From Prinia subflava (taxonomy: Eukaryota > Chordata > Aves > Passeriformes > Cisticolidae), in the NCBI RefSeq assembly GCF_021018805.1, contig NC_086247.1, forward strand, positions 143,708,378 to 143,772,377: DNA of 64,000 nucleotides, written 5' to 3'. Made by a program: the position numbers and the translations under genes. The notes beneath the pieces were generated by a model. It had not been told where the DNA came from. It saw only the letters and a program-made list of their open reading frames with translations, and searched no databases. Below, piece by piece: positions 22,121 to 37,213 of this stretch; within the stretch, counting starts at the first letter, position 1, and every line of letters begins with the position of its first letter.

Positions 22121-24560
22121 CCTAAATTTCCACCCTTTCTCTGGTGAGTAATTTTTGTGCTTCCCAGCACGTTTCTCATGGATCACACACTGTAGGTGGT
22201 TCTTGGAATGGCAAACTTGGCCTCTCCTGCAGTGAGTTCATTCCTGAGATCTGCTGTAACACCAAGATTTAAAATGTTGGATGTAATTATGCCTTGTGCA
22301 CTTTAGTGATAGTCAGCAAAAATATGCCACATGGGAGGTGAAGCAGAGTGAATTAAACAGGTATTTGGTTCTGAAATTGTTTCCCTTAAAATAATGTTAC
22401 TGGTTTTTGAATGCAAAACTTGATAATGGCAGTAAATCTACATCTTATGTAAATGAACTAGAATCCAAGCATGGGTAAGGGTGCTTGTGATGATTTTAAT
22501 ACTGTCATTATGATCATCACTCAGGTATATGACTGTCAATTAAACAGTTCCTGTTTTTCTTCTGTATGATGGAAGTATATGCTTGTTTATATCTGTGGAA
22601 AAGTATTTCCTTTGGTTCTGTCAGGAGCAGGGAAATGAACAGAACTGAATGGCTTTGAAAATCATTTTGTTCAATTACTTATTAACACTAATTTTAGATA
22701 TGAAAATACCTTGAATATTGATGAGATCTTTTATTATTTTTATTGAAATCTGTTTTGAGAGTGATATGCAGCTGTAATCATGCAGTTAAATAGTGCATAT
22801 TTTTTCAAAGTTTCACATCAGTAATGCAATAATGAGTCCCCCTGACAGAGCCAAAAATCAGTCACCAATACTTTGGCACTGTAGAACAACCCACAGTAAG
22901 CCTTCTTATGAAAGTGACTCTGTGGCTGTGGTCCCCAGATGAATCTTTGGCCTCACACTATTAATACTTTCTCAACCACCAGGCTTTCTTTTCCTCTCTA
23001 TAAAAAGCGAAACTGGACTGTATTTTTTGGGGTATGAACACAGCTTTCAAATATGGAAGAACTCCCATAGCCACACCGTCTCCTGGCTGTTCAGTGAGCA
23101 GCTGGACATAGCTTTTGTGAGAGAAAGTTATGTAGAGTATGGTCCCAGCTCAGCAAGGCATTTTAGGCATGTGCTTCAGTCTCATTGATACTGCCAGTTT
23201 AACTTAAACCAAATTGTCACACATGGAGTGAGCATATTTGTCTCCTGCATTGAAAAAAAATTGTTGGCATCTTCATTGCTTGCTTAAAAATGAGAGTCAG
23301 TGTTCAATCAAAGGAACAACAGCCTTTCTTTTGGATTACTGAGTAAATGGAAAGGGATCTTCAAGCATTTTTTGTTTAAATGATGCTTCACTGTATGTTG
23401 AGGGTCAGGTCATTAGATGAAGAACAGAACTGACCATACCTGTGTCTCATCCTCTGTTCTTCCTCAGTGCTTTATTGCATGTGCAACAAGAAGAGAGTAA
23501 CTCCATGAGAGTGCTGTCAGCTGAAGAATTCCATCATACAATACATGTTGTGGTGAAGGATACATTCAGGAGCTTGTCATGTAGAAGACGTGTCATGGAC
23601 AGGGGCTCCTGTCTGCAGCCAAATGTGTGCAGTCACCCTAAAATCCCAAGGCAGCTCCTTGCTTTCAAGACAGTGAGGAAATGAGGGAATACAATGTCTT
23701 CCTCATGAAAACAAGTTGATCTAAGCAGCCATCTTTTGGAGAATGTTTTGAAGCTGTTTCTCTTTACCTTTTGCTGCAAGGCAAGAATCACGAGGAAGCA
23801 AGGGAGAATTGCTCCAGCCTTGCACTTTCTGCTTTTTCTAGTATTGCCTGAAAAAAAATGGTTCCTAGACCAATTAGTGTAATCAGCAGCCTATCTCCTG
23901 CTTTCCAGGGCTGGGTTTGCAGCTCAGGGATATGAAAAATCTGGATCCAACAGACTGCATTCAAGCCATTCTCTTATGGGAAAAAGAGGCAGTTGAGGGA
24001 TGGATGAGAAGATATATTTGATTTCTTCATAGGATTTTCAAAATATCAAAAAAATAAAGGGAAAGGCCAAGTGATTGGTGTCTCTGTCCTTTGACATTGT
24101 ATGTCAAGGGCATAAATTGCTTCTGTTTTAGGAATTTGAGAGTGTATTGCTGTTTTCAGCACATGAGATAAGAGATTCTGTCCAGGACCATGCAATACAT
24201 TTATCACTAGATTTTTATTTTAATCTTCCTTTTACCATTCATCATGATGTTTTCCTGGTGTACTTGGAATCTACTGAACTTGGTCTGAAGCCTCATGGTT
24301 TTCCCAATGAGTTAGTTTTTTCTTCATCAAACTACAAAAAAAATGTAGCTGATTCAAAGAGCTTGGTCCTTTTGTGATATCCAGCATTTATGATGGTTTA
24401 GTCCTGTTACTGTCTTTCATAAGATCTGGATAACAGAAACTTCTGATGGTTTGTGTAGTAAAAGGAATGGTCTGCAAAGTCAAGTACACAATTGTTTCTA
24501 CAATAAGGAGGATCATAAGTTAGTCTGTCCCTGACAGAATAACTAAAGTTTAGACATAAA

Positions 24561-24603
24561 AATTGAACACATAGTCCTTTGGACAAGGACTATGTGTTCA
24601 ATT
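24561..24603. repeat. Perfect 19-bp inverted repeat, 5-nt loop
   Basis: The left arm aattgaacacatagtcctt (24561-24579) and right arm aaggactatgtgttcaatt (24585-24603) are exact reverse complements, separated by tggac. The arms do not extend further outward. As RNA it would fold into a very stable short hairpin on either strand. It does not match a transposon end I know. It is shorter than a typical pre-microRNA stem, and the perfect pairing argues for a recent origin or conversion. Confidence 0.97.
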
Positions 24604-27600
24604 AAAGGCTAAATATGACACATTAAGGAACTTAAGAATTTAGCTGTGGAAACATCTCTTTAGGCAATGATTTATTTTCAGTGATATTTAAGGAGGGAGC
24701 TTTTGAAATGTAAAAATCCGTACACAGACGTCATTATTTTTGCAAGCAGCGTGTGCGTGTATGTAGGCATATTTAAAGATATAAAGGAATATACGTTCAC
24801 AGAAGAAGGGGAAGGAAAAACCTCACACACTGACTCTTCAAATGAACAAATCTTCCCACTTAAGGGAATGCAATGGGAGGCAGCAGCTCCCTTAGGGATA
24901 GGCATGCACAAGTTACCCATTCTGAGTCACGGATTTTTCCACAGCTTTGTGGCTCAGATGCGCAAGCCCCTTCCCCACCATGCTCCCAATTCCTTAAATA
25001 GCAACTGAGGTCAAGAAGGACAAGGGACAGATCACTGTCACTAGGAGGCCTTCTAAATCACACCAGGGTATGTGGGGTTTCTTGATGCTCAGTCTCAGCT
25101 GTCTGGTGCAAGAAGATAATTTTAATCCCATTATATTTATTACTTCTCAGGAGTGTTGTGGCTTTTATACTGACTCACACCCTTTGAAAGGAGTCACCGA
25201 TGCTTTTGTTGTTAAACAGACTTAGAAGACATCTTTATTGCAGTTAGTTTTGTGATGTGTGTGTTTCTGTTCAGTCACGTGAAATGAATTTCATGCTGCT
25301 CTTGCAGAATTTGCAGCATTGTCTTTTGGCTTGGAACAATTAACCATTATGACCTTTGGTACCTCAAAATATGCAGTCAGTAAAGTTAAACTCTAATGTA
25401 TATATCTTGAGATTTATTTTAACATGTCGTGCCTTTCCATTTGCACTGTCTGGCAATCTGTAGTGGCTCTGGCTCTCACTGAACCAAACTGAAAACTGGA
25501 GCAAATTCAGACCCGTATAATTGGCTGGGAGAATAACAAGAGAGGGAAGATCAATTTGGCAGGGACAGGGACACAGACATACAGAAGGTTTTGGGTTGGA
25601 AGCAAAAGAGCTTTGAAATCCAAAGCTGGCTCTAAGACCTGCCCAGCAGCTTGAGGCAGACGTGGATGCTGCTTCTGAGCCAGAGTCCTTCCTCTGTCCT
25701 TGGGCTGGTGGCTGGAGGTGTGTGCTCAGAGCTCCATCAGTGGCAGAAGCAATGTTGTGCTCTTCTCAGAGCCTCAGCAGGGCAGGCAGCAAAGCTGCAG
25801 TGGGTTCATGTCCAATGGCAGCTTAGTTTGCTGATGCCCATGACCAGAAACATGCCCATGTTTCTCCTGAAACATCTCTAGATGAATATGTGTGCTTAAA
25901 GTTAAGTCTCCAACTAACACATCAGTAAGCACTCCAGAATGTAAATAATATATACCAGGAGCTCAAGACATTGAGCAGTGATTATCTCCCACACCCTGCC
26001 CCTTTTTTTTCTTTTCTTTCTGTGATATCTCAAGGATTCATAAGTTGATAGCTATTTTGTTTGAGTTTTGTTTTTGTTTGAATTTTTCTTTCAGCTCATA
26101 AGAAATTCAAATGTCTGCTGATCCATACAGACATCTAAAAGTTCTCCTTGTATTTCCTACCTTGGGTCTAATGCCTTGTAGCTGAATTGCAGTTCTTCTT
26201 ACGTGCCATTCTTTCCTGTGCTGCTGGAAAAGCTGTACTTTGTTTCCAGATGGTAGTTCTCCAGTGGTGATTCATCTTTAGGTTTAGAACAATCTCTTAT
26301 GTTTGGGAAGCTAATACTGTGTATGGGTTCTTAAAAAAGTGTTAGAATCAGACGTGAAGTTATGTATTATTGACAAACCTCGAATTGATACAACATAGTA
26401 TATTGAGGTTGGACACAATTATACTTTAAGAAAAGGAATTGCTACTCTGGGAGCACTTTGTTACCACTTAAAGCCAAGAACAAGTGTTACATCTTTCTTT
26501 ACAGTCTAGTATAAAAAGCTGTGGGGCATTTTATTGTGAATTGTCCTGTGAAAAACTGACTGGACTGGAAACTGCAGTGTGACATTCACATAGAAGACGT
26601 TTTTATCAGATAGTGTTATAAAGCTGTGCAACTGTGGATTATTTTATTTGCTTATGGAAATGTGTAGGCACAAACATAGTTGCATGGGACGTAGTGCTTT
26701 TATTATGGGCTTAAGTCATATTGAAACCAATTAGAGCTGAAACAAGTGATTATAAGTGAGCATATTCTTGGGGCTTGCATGGTGAAGGATTCTGCTGTCC
26801 AGGGATGGACTGCACAGCTAGCACTAGAAGAAGAAAACATGGACATGTAAAAAGAAAGGATGCCTAAATAAGATTATAGGAGACATCTCAGCTATTCCAG
26901 GAGACTATTCTGTGTTCAGCATTTTTTGTTCCAGTAGAAGTGAAGTGAACATGAAACCTCCTTCTGCTGCTATTTTTAATCTCCACAATCTTTGCAGTAT
27001 TGATGGGTTATTGAGTTCGTTAGCCTCAAAGACTTTCACATCTGGAATAAATTTGTTCATTTTTAAAAATCATCCAGACAATACTTGATTACAATGCTGT
27101 AGTATTGTACTCTGCAAGAGGAGTCCTAAAGAAGGAATAAGCTTGATGGTCCTTTAAATTCTTTTCTTCTACTGGACTAAATGCTTCCACTTTTAAAGCT
27201 GGATAAATAATATTCTGAATGTAGCTGTAGCTTTTTTAAAACGTTCTTTTAATAGGCAGGAACTGCAGTCTTGGAAACACATGTTTCTTCTTATTCCCTC
27301 CTGCCCTTTTTTTATATCTGGCACAGCCAAGGAAGGAAAAACAGTAATAGTGTCGAGTGGACAAAGGGAAAAATACAATATTGGAACATTTCATCAGTGA
27401 AGCAGCAAGCATCTGTTCTTCAGCACCAAGGCTTTGTTTGCCTTCAGACAAGCTGTGTTGTTCAGTGGGATTCCCTCAGGTGGCATTGCCCCAATCTCTG
27501 CACTGTCCCCGTGCTTGGGTGGAGCTGTGACATCTGAGGACGTGTCTGGTGCCCACCTGTGCCAGTGCTGGGTCCTGTGTATTGTTAATTTTGTGATTCA

Positions 27601-30600
27601 TGTGCTGCACTGTGAGTGGAAGGACCTGCTAGCACACATCCACTCCTGCCACGTTTGCTGTGGCTTTTGTGGCTGCAGTCACAGGGAAACAGTGGCAGCT
27701 GGATCCAGCAAGAATGAGAGCATGTCTCTGCAATTAAACTTTACCAAAAGAAGATGCAACAGGATTGGAAATGTTTGGGTTGGTGTTACTGGATACTGAT
27801 TTGACTTTCCCACTCTGTTCCTCTGGGATTTTAAAGCTTGTCTCTAGTGTAAAAATAATTTTGGTGTTTATTTTTTCATGTTGAATATATAATATTGGGA
27901 AAAAAAGATTGATTTTCAAGGTTTAATTGTGGTATTTTATCACATGTTTTTTCCATGGCTCAGAAACATCTAGTGTTCATAACTTTTAGATTTTTTTATG
28001 TTAATTTAAAAAAACCTCATTGGAGTTTTGAGCACATTAAAGAGGATGAAGGATAGTTCAGACTTTGGAGGCAGCCAATGGGATATCCACATCAGCCAGC
28101 TATGAAAAATTAGTATCTGAAAATCAGGGATCAGTTCACACAAACAGCATTTGATTTCTGTTGCAGAAATCAGCTCAGGCTGGCATTCTATGTGCAGTAT
28201 ACACCTAGGCAATTCTTTAGACCACTTTCCTCACACTTCCTAGAAATTATCTATTTAACAGATGGATAAGCCACAGTAAATGAACATTGCCTTGAGATGT
28301 GAAGGTTTCAGGTGTTGACATTCCCACTTTTTTTTTTGAATTAAGAAGAGGGAGCATCACACAAAGGATTGCTGCAGCCTCTGCTGAGCCCTGTGTGGTG
28401 CCAGTGCAGAGTCTGTGAGCCTGTGGTTGGTGACCTGGCACGAAGGTGACTGCTTGGCTTCCTTATGAGGCCAGGTCATTAGTGAGAAGCAGGAAGAAGA
28501 AAATAGAACTGACAGAAAAATACTTTCTGAATTGAAAGCATCTGGTTTTAATCAGAGATGCTAGTAAATACTTTTTCTTAGTTTTGATTTCCTGTATTTT
28601 GGTCAATTTTTTTCCCTTTTTTTTTCCATGAGTTGATGTCATCACTGGATTCACCATGCAGTTTCAGAACTATTGCTTTTGATTGCATCACAGTGTTAAA
28701 ACTTTTCAGTTTTGACTCAGGATGTCTTTCTTAGAACTGTATGCAGATGACCCATTTGAATAAAATCTTGTAAATTTTAAGCAATGTATATTGTAGAACC
28801 AAACCCAAGTTGGATCAAGCTGTTTGTGGCTTCAGTGGGTCCTCTTTTAGAATTTCTTGCTTATATTGAATGTCTTTCTAAAGTCATGGGAATATGGGTA
28901 GCATGAGTAGGGTATGGAAAAACACTGATTTAAAAAGGCTGTCTCTTATTTTGATTTTTATTTCCTGTTTCCTCCTTTGGCACATCTCTGAAAAGACATG
29001 AAATAGGTCCCATACATGTATACTTGTATACTTACCTCTCAGAGGGTAAAGTTCTGCTCAGAGGGAAGGAATTGACTCAGATATGTGACTAACAATGTAA
29101 GTTTGCTGTCAAAAAGGTATAAAGTCTTATTTACAACTGTTTAAAACAAAATAATAACCAGAGTTATCAGTAAATGACAGTAATGACTGTCATAGAAAGT
29201 TACAATGATTCCATATTTAAGAAATTTTTGTTAAAATCTTTTAATCTAAGAAGTAATAATGTTAAGATTTTTGGATGTTTAAAATATTTCTCGTTTCATT
29301 ACACTGATGCATTCCTCTGTGTGTGTCCCATCTTAGAAGAAGTGAGCTTGACTCCCACTCTGCTTCAGAGTAACTGGACTCCAGTCTTGGTGTCAAGGAG
29401 AACTTTTAGTACCTGAAAATACTCAGCTAGCATTTGTATTTTCAGTAAGACCAAAAAGGGAAGGGGCAAAGGCAACATTGGAAGTCCAGTTATGTCGGGA
29501 AATTTGTGAAGGAGGGTGTTGGTATTGCTGCATACCATTTCTTCTGTCCCTTGACTGTGACATGATTTAAGAAAGTGGTCCATTGTGAGCTTATCTTAAC
29601 TGTAAAAAGGGCAGTATTTGTAATAAATAAAATAAAGGTTGTCTTAAATACAGATGCCTTTTTCTTAATCAAAACATTTTAGCAAACATAGTATTTTCTG
29701 TCTTAGCAAAATGAAAAACAAACAGCAGTGGAAAAGCATGCCTAATTTCTATTCTTATCCTGAATTTATAAGAATTTGCTGTATTAATCTAGCTCCATTT
29801 GCTCATGTTGGATCTCTGTGTAGAAGACTGTTTTTTTTGGCTCTGTTGCTTCTTCTAAATGGGTGCCACTTAGTGCAACAATGTGCCTAATGGAGTCTAA
29901 TTCTGTGATCGACAGTTTTGGGGTTTTATTATTATTAATGTGTGGTTTCAATGTTCTGGATATTTGTTTTTATGAATTGTTACAGTTTACTTTGTAAGAT
30001 GATAAACAAAGTTAATAATTAACTGTGTTCTGCCAAGAATTTGCATGTGTTTTGGTTTTGGTTGAGTGACAAACTAAGCAGCCCCCTAAGTACATCCCTG
30101 AATTTTCTTTTGCTGTTCCAGCCCTAGGTGGGTGGGGTTGCCTGTCGTGCATTTTGGTGGTATCATGCCACATCAGTGAATATCCTTGTGCCACATCCAC
30201 TTGCATGAATTGGCAAAAATTTCTTCCATGTGTACAAAAAGAATGAGACATTAAAAAATACCTTTAAAGCAGTGGCACTGTTAAGAACAGTGTGTGTCCT
30301 GATACTTGTTCAGAGTTCCTCATTAAGTCTTAGCTCATCCTGTGTGTATATCATCCTGGAATGAAAATTGTAGGCCTGGCTGTGATGCTGGAAATGTAAG
30401 TTAGTTAATTTGCCATAAAGACTGTAGAAACAATATGGTCAGATGACATAACCCCAAATCTCATTATTAAATCACTTATGTCTTGCAAAGAAATGCTCTT
30501 ACCACATATTAACTTTCAGTGGACAGTGTTTCTTTTTGTGTTTGGAATGGTGCATTGTGTTGCAGAAAGCAGTGTCGCACAGTATCAGGCCAGAAATACA

Positions 30601-33297
30601 GATTGAAAAAAAATCTTATTAACATTCATGTTTTCTGCACTGGTTCTGGGCAGCATTATCTTCCTTTGAGTTATCTACAAAGATCTGCTGTGACAACATT
30701 TCATATCATCCTTCCTATTTCAGTACAACTTCAAAATCAAAATGGTATTAGAGATGCACCTTCTACCTTCTATTATTTTCCCTTCCTGTATAGATTACTG
30801 CTTAGGGCATATCCACAGAGTAAATTTAGCTGTGTCCTCTGCTCACAGCCACAGGATTACATGTTGCTGTTCTAACTGGCATTGTTTTGATGCAGAAAGT
30901 ATCAAAGTTATTCTTGAGTTCATTGGAAGAGCATTCTGCCTGCACCCCTGGCACCAGTGGGAGAATTTCTGCATCTGCTCACTCACGTTGGAACTGCAAG
31001 GTTTAAAGGAATGATCCCTAAAATTTTGGATTAGCTGGCATTCTTTGGTGTTTCCTGTAAGTCCTTTTTAGTCAAAGATGATTGACTTGTGGAAGGTGTG
31101 AATCTGCTTTTTTATATTAAAAAAATCATGTTATTAAAAATTTTAACACCACATGTGCCCATTTTATCAATTTCATCTTCAAAAACAGCACAACCTAGAA
31201 GCTTGATGTGATTTGAACATTTTTTGACATTGTGTAGGCTCTGCACACTGAATATAAAAGGTGCCCAAGGGTTTTGGAGGCACCTGGCTGAGCCCAGTCA
31301 GAAGGGTCTGATGCCTTGGATGCATGACTGCACCTCTGAGCATGAGCAGGGCTTTGCTGCAGGCATGAGGCTGTCCTGACATCACACCTGGGCCATTTGC
31401 TGTGGATTTCACGTGAGTGTCCTTGTGAAAAGCTGCTGCTGCAGTAGCACTGCTGGCCATCCATGGGGGCCACTTGGGTACTGAGAGCTTGGAACACCTA
31501 CACCCGTTTGCCTTCTTGTGTGGAGTGTTGGTAAGGTTGGAAATGGTTGGCTGGGGAGCCAGGGTTTGAGATTGAATGTTTACATCAGCTACTACAACCC
31601 CTCCCCCCTTCTGTTATTTTGCTCTGCATCCTTTTTCTCCTTAGAGACAAATCATCCCACCCTGGAAGCAAAGGCAGGCTGGTTGCCTGTTTGGAGAGGT
31701 GTGGGGTGACCCATGGGTGACACCACGTCTCAGCCACAGGGAGCTGCTATTCCTGGTCCTGCTGTGCCTGATGGAGCTGTCTGCTCCCTAAATATTCACT
31801 GCAGTTACTCGTAGTCTAGAGATGCCAAAAACCTCTTCATAGTGCAAAGGTAAACTGGTCTACTTTGCCAGGAAATTGCTTACAGTGTGAAATGCTATAT
31901 TTATGTCACCCAGGCTGAAAGATTTGATGCTTTTTATAAGGTTGCAATCAGTTTTATATGTCTTATTGATTTTAGAAGCCTTCTATGACTCCTTTGGCTT
32001 AAAAAGCTGCTTGACCTTGAGATAATATATCTAGTTCACATTTGTGGATTTTGTTAGAAGAATTGAGAGGTAGGGGAAAATTTTAATTGTATTTTTAAAT
32101 TATATCATATTTATCCTTTTAATCCAGATCTGTTGGACACATATTAATATTGTAGACAAATGGTAACATGGCAAACCACTTCTAAGCAGATTGAACATCA
32201 ATGTCTGTTTTCAGTCTTACCCCAAATGTACTGTGGTCTGATGACTTGAGAAATTGAGACTTTATCCAGGTTGCAAATACTTTATATCAACAGGAGGCTT
32301 AAGAAGGTGCTGGTTTTGTCCAATGTCCAATGAAACAAAATCAGATGTCAAATTGTCCTATTCCTAGATATTACCTCTGGATATGTGAGGAAATGATGTG
32401 GTTGCTCTTTTCTTACTCCTTGTATGTAGCTCAATGTGAAGCTTTCAAAATTTGTGCAGTGGAGCCTGACCTATTTTTCTTTCATTATTCTTGTTGGGAG
32501 CATCCTTGGTTTTGATGAGTGCAAAGTTCAGTCATAAATACCATGGACTGATGTAAATATATCCTGTATCCCTTCAGGACAAGATTTATAGACCACATTT
32601 TCCCCAGCTGAAACTTCTGAGTGAGTCTTGGCTCAAACAAAGTCAAGGCAAAGGTTTGATCTGCTCCCTTGGAGCCTGGGTTTAGCCCCAGGGGTATCAG
32701 CAGAGGGATGGGTGTGATTCCATCCTTGCCAGGCTTTCTGCTGCTTGCACAGACATTTCTCCAGCAGCCCAGGAGCCATGCAGGGCTCTGTGTGCACTAT
32801 AGTGTGTACAGCACCAGTGTTGTTCAAATTCAAGAGAATTTGGCCTTGCTAGAATGTGAGTATTACTAAATCTCAGCCGAATGTTCTAGAAAAGTGAGTG
32901 TTCATTTAACAAAATGTCAATTTCTTCGACACTTGGACACTCAGAGCAAATGCTTACTTGTTTGGCTATCAATTTTTAATCAGCTAAAAACATCAAAATC
33001 ACAGAAGCAAATCAATGTGAGAATATCACTGAATGGATTATTATTCTAGAGATGTTTTTCGTGCTGCCTTATCATACAGACAGAATTATAATGCATTTGT
33101 TTGTGAGCATGAATACATTAACATCATTGGTATGTCTCTCTCTGCTTGCTCATTCTGTGTTTTTACTCCAGGGTTTAGACTGCTGAGGAGACTTAAGTAT
33201 TATTATGAACATCTTAGAGATTTCAGTCTCCAAACATCAGTTATAGTACATGGCTGCTACTGAGCATGAAGACAAAGCCTTGAAAATTTATTTTTCT

Positions 33298-33330
33298 GGG
33301 GTTTTTTTGGGTTTTTTTTGTTTTTTCATT
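33298..33330. repeat. T/G-rich low-complexity run
   Basis: Alternating ggg and T-runs (ggggtttttttgggtttttttt and so on). Simple sequence with no further structure. Confidence 0.8.
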
Positions 33331-34152
33331 TTTTTCCTTAAAATTACTGGGTCTATGGAAATCTTTCCTTCCCTGGACTGGCTGCCTGGTTGCTGGCGTG
33401 GCCTTCTCTGTAAGTGAGGACTGGAACTGTGTCAGTGGGTGGCTTGTGCCTTGGCTCATAAGTAGCTTAACAACTCCTAACGAGTGGCTATTAGTAGGCA
33501 GATTGAGTGATGTGAATAAAATCATGCCGAAAGATAAAATAAAAGAACTTGAAATATGCAATAGAAGTAGTTAAGTAATATGCCTTTGATATAACTGATG
33601 ATGTTATTAGTCTGAAAAAGTCTTGCTAAGATGATTTTGGAAAGTGCTAAATACACATACAGAAAAATAAAGGCAGACCAGAACTCTGCAGTACAAGTTC
33701 CAGCTGTTCCTTTTTGTTATGACAGGCTTTTTGGCCAGATGGAGATTGTGACCTTACTGTTTGTTAAGTAGTACATAGCTCCTCTTTTTGTAATGTAAAG
33801 TGTGACTAGTTTTTTTAATACCATGGATTTTTAGCAGTAATCACTGAAGTGATGGTGGGTATGATGTGTGTATGTGCTGCATAAATACATATGGTCAATT
33901 AATTGTGAGTGCAGAATCATTTGTATGGAGAAAGGAAATGTTAAGTAAAATAAAAGTACATTTATAATTAACATGCTATAAACTTCTGCCTGTTCCACTG
34001 TCTGTGCAAGGAGGTGTGCAGCTTCTGAATAGTGTTGTAGCTTGATAGTATTTGCTGTCCACAATTGCAAAAGAAAATGGAAATCCTGTGTTGCTTAGAG
34101 TAGTATTTCACATACTGTGTGCCCCAGAAGCAGGTGAGCAACACAGCAATAC

Positions 34153-34168
34153 TGTACAATATTGTACA
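34153..34168. repeat. Perfect 16-bp palindrome
   Basis: The sequence tgtacaatattgtaca is self-complementary over 16 bp. It is AT-rich and lies in unremarkable intron sequence, so chance is possible. Confidence 0.9.
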
Positions 34169-36360
34169 ATAAATATGAACAATATAAAGATAATTGGAGC
34201 AGATACCTATTAAAAGAGAAAACTCTAAAAAATAGTCTGTACAGCAGTCTGAAACTGTATCCATAGCCAAAACTTAGTACTGGGGTGGAAAACGTTATAC
34301 TGTTGCGCAGTGCCAGGCTTTGCTTGACACTGAAGTTGTCACAGGAAGCTCAACATCTGTTTATAGGGTAGTTTATAGCTTGTACTGCTTTTAAAAGCTG
34401 CAGGGGAGAAAAGAGTTAATGTCTTGAACAATTATTTATGGCCTTTTCTTTGTTACTTTCCCACTTCCAGGAAACAAAGCCTTAAACAAAGACAAGCTGT
34501 TGAAGAGACAGATCCTTGTCTAGCTCTAGATCCTTGCTACTAACAAGGGCCTTACTATTGCTACTTAATAGATTACCTAATTCTAATATCAGAGCATTCT
34601 CACTCTCTTCTTTTCACTTCATTGTCGTGTGTTGAACTTGACAGGGAGTAATTCATCATTGCTGCAGTGAGGTGTGGAGAGCAGCTACAGTCAGTGCTGT
34701 TGTGCAAGGGCTGCACAAGCACCAGCTCCTGTTCTGAAGGGCCCAGAGCAGAGGGATGCCTGCAGTGGGAACAGAAACTAAAATTGAGCACAGATTCCTT
34801 ACTGACCTGTTTGGTTACCAGATTCTCTGCTGTCCCATCAGCTTGGAGGCAGCCCTCCAGGAATCAGGGATTTGCTCTGCACTGTGCCTGGCTCTCCCAT
34901 CACAGCCTTTTTCACAGGGTTTGGCCAGTGCTGGCAGTGAGCTGACATCCCTCCTTTTCCCATGTTCCTCATATTCTCATCTGGTGCCCTGCACAGAGCC
35001 TCTCTGGTGCTGGGAAGGCTCTTCTCAGGAACAGACCCAGGCCACTGCTGTGAAGAATGGAGGAACTGCTTAGAGATCTCCCTGTTAAGAAAGCAAATGC
35101 TACTTTATATTTACTGCCAGGCTTTAACCTGAAGGGTACTTCTTCCCAACCTTTGCCAATAAAGGTAAGTGGTACCCTTTTTTCTTCACTGATTTTCCCC
35201 AGTGAAGTTAGATCCTGCATATTTTTGACAGGAGCTGTTCTGCTTTCATGTGATGTTAGCTGAGATCTGGCAGGATTCTGTGTGGGGCTGGCACATGGAA
35301 AATGTGGGCAAAGCACTTCCATGGCTGTACATGATCGCTCATCAAAAGGAGGATTCTGCGGTATCTGTTAAACTAAAGGATTTTCAGCTTAAAGAACTTA
35401 AATATAATTTTGCTGAGAAAATTGTTCATTGCTTTCACAAATAGCTTTTATTGATACAGCTGTTTTTCTTTAAAGAAAGCACTCTCTGTGCCCTCATTTC
35501 TGTATTAACGGGATCAAAGAATGCCCTTTGTAGCTTTTGGATGCTGCAGGAATGCTGATGTTCTGATAGAAAATAGTCAGAATTGCAGTCATCTTTCCAT
35601 TTTAAAAGGTGACAATATCTGGAAATGGTTCCAAAGAAAAATCTCTCAGTCTTCAGAAAAAAAGGAGTTTTTGCCTTCTGGGTTAGACTGTAGTTGTCTT
35701 GTGGTGTGCTCTAACTCCAGCTCATTTGTTTCCACTCCTGTTTTGGATATTTTCCAAAATGAGCTTGATTAGAAAAGATCATGGAAATGCCACCCTTGGA
35801 TATATTTAAGCCGTATAAATACATACAAATACACTGAGGAAACTTGCTCAGGGTTGAGTCCAATTCTCAGATGCTGCCAGGACTAATGAAGGACTTACCA
35901 TGAAATCCTTTTCAGTCCTACTTCCTGCTCTCCTAATGCTTATAATTCTGCAAGCTGCAGGTCTGGGGCTGTGGGTGAGACCTTATCCTGTTCCCAAAGC
36001 CACATGCAAATCTGTTGATTCTTACGGTGTGCTTTGAAGTAGTATCGTGTCCTGTCTAGAAGATCTGTTTGTTTTTCAAAAGGTACACGTTCTGTACAAG
36101 GACAGTTTTAACCAATATTCAGGCAAAAGAAAAGACCTGTTGGGAAATGCATGAAAATGGTTTTTAACACAGCCCAACTTTGTTTTCCTAATCAAAGCCC
36201 AATTTCTTAGAGGCATGCTTTAGATTACATCACCATGATACTTTTGGTGCTTCATCAGATAGCAGCAGGTGGAGGAAAAAGGATCTTTTTGACAATGTGA
36301 AGTGTCTGCCATTCAAATTCTAACAAGCAGAATCACTTGTATTATGATGAAGATTATAAT

Positions 36361-36394
36361 GATAATAATTATTATTATTATTATTGTTATTATG
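36361..36394. repeat. ATT/AAT trinucleotide microsatellite
   Basis: A run of att units with one attgtt interruption, preceded by related gataataatt units. A likely polymorphic short tandem repeat. Confidence 0.9.
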
Positions 36395-37199
36395 ACAAGA
36401 GGAAAATATAGTAGTGATCATGCTATGTGAAAATGCTGTTCACAGTGTCTTATTTGCACTTTAGCAGTGATGAAATTTATTTAGTGAATCCCAGCTCCCT
36501 GGCTGGGAAGTGATAGCATGACATTCTGGAGACTGTGTTCAGGTATTCTGAGATCATTTCACTTCATTTTGTGGGTTGGTTTCAAAATGGGCAAGCATCC
36601 TGAAAATCCTGTGTACTGGATATGTGGCTTCATAGTGGGATGTGCTCTTACAAAGTGGCAATGGGCCTTTTTTACATTCTATTGCTGTAGCTGGCAAACA
36701 GTGGCTTACTGTTTAGAAACCCATGATATTGTAATTTCAAGTGTGCAGAGGAAATGTAATCTTTGAAAGACTGGAAGTTTTTTTGAACCTTTAATGGATT
36801 TTTTTAAGAGAGAGAAGACCATGGGCTGTGCCTGAAATGTGTTGCTGGAGAATTCTCTCTCTTGAAAACTTTTTCCCACCTTAGCTCCCTGCTCTCCAGA
36901 GACATCAATAGAAAAGCTCCCTGGGGCTCTGCACAGCAACTAAATTTTCATTTTCATTTGTTCTCCTTCAGAGTGTCCTTGGGGCTTCAGAAACTTACAG
37001 GATGAGAGAAGAGAGATGCATCTGATCCAAAGTGATAATTCGCATGACATTTTGGGATATGATTCTGCAAGGCTCTAGCAGAAAAAGTCTGCCCAAATTG
37101 GATCTATACTATCCCATCATTTTTATTGAGTGGTAGAGATTAAAATCTAAGACAATATTTCGTTAACACATTTCAAATTTAAACTCAGGTATGGTATTT

Positions 37200-37213
37200 A
37201 AAAAAAAAAAAAA
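37200..37213. repeat. Poly-A tract (14 A)
   Basis: An uninterrupted run of 14 A following 'ggtattt'. No retroposon body recognised upstream of it. Confidence 0.9.
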
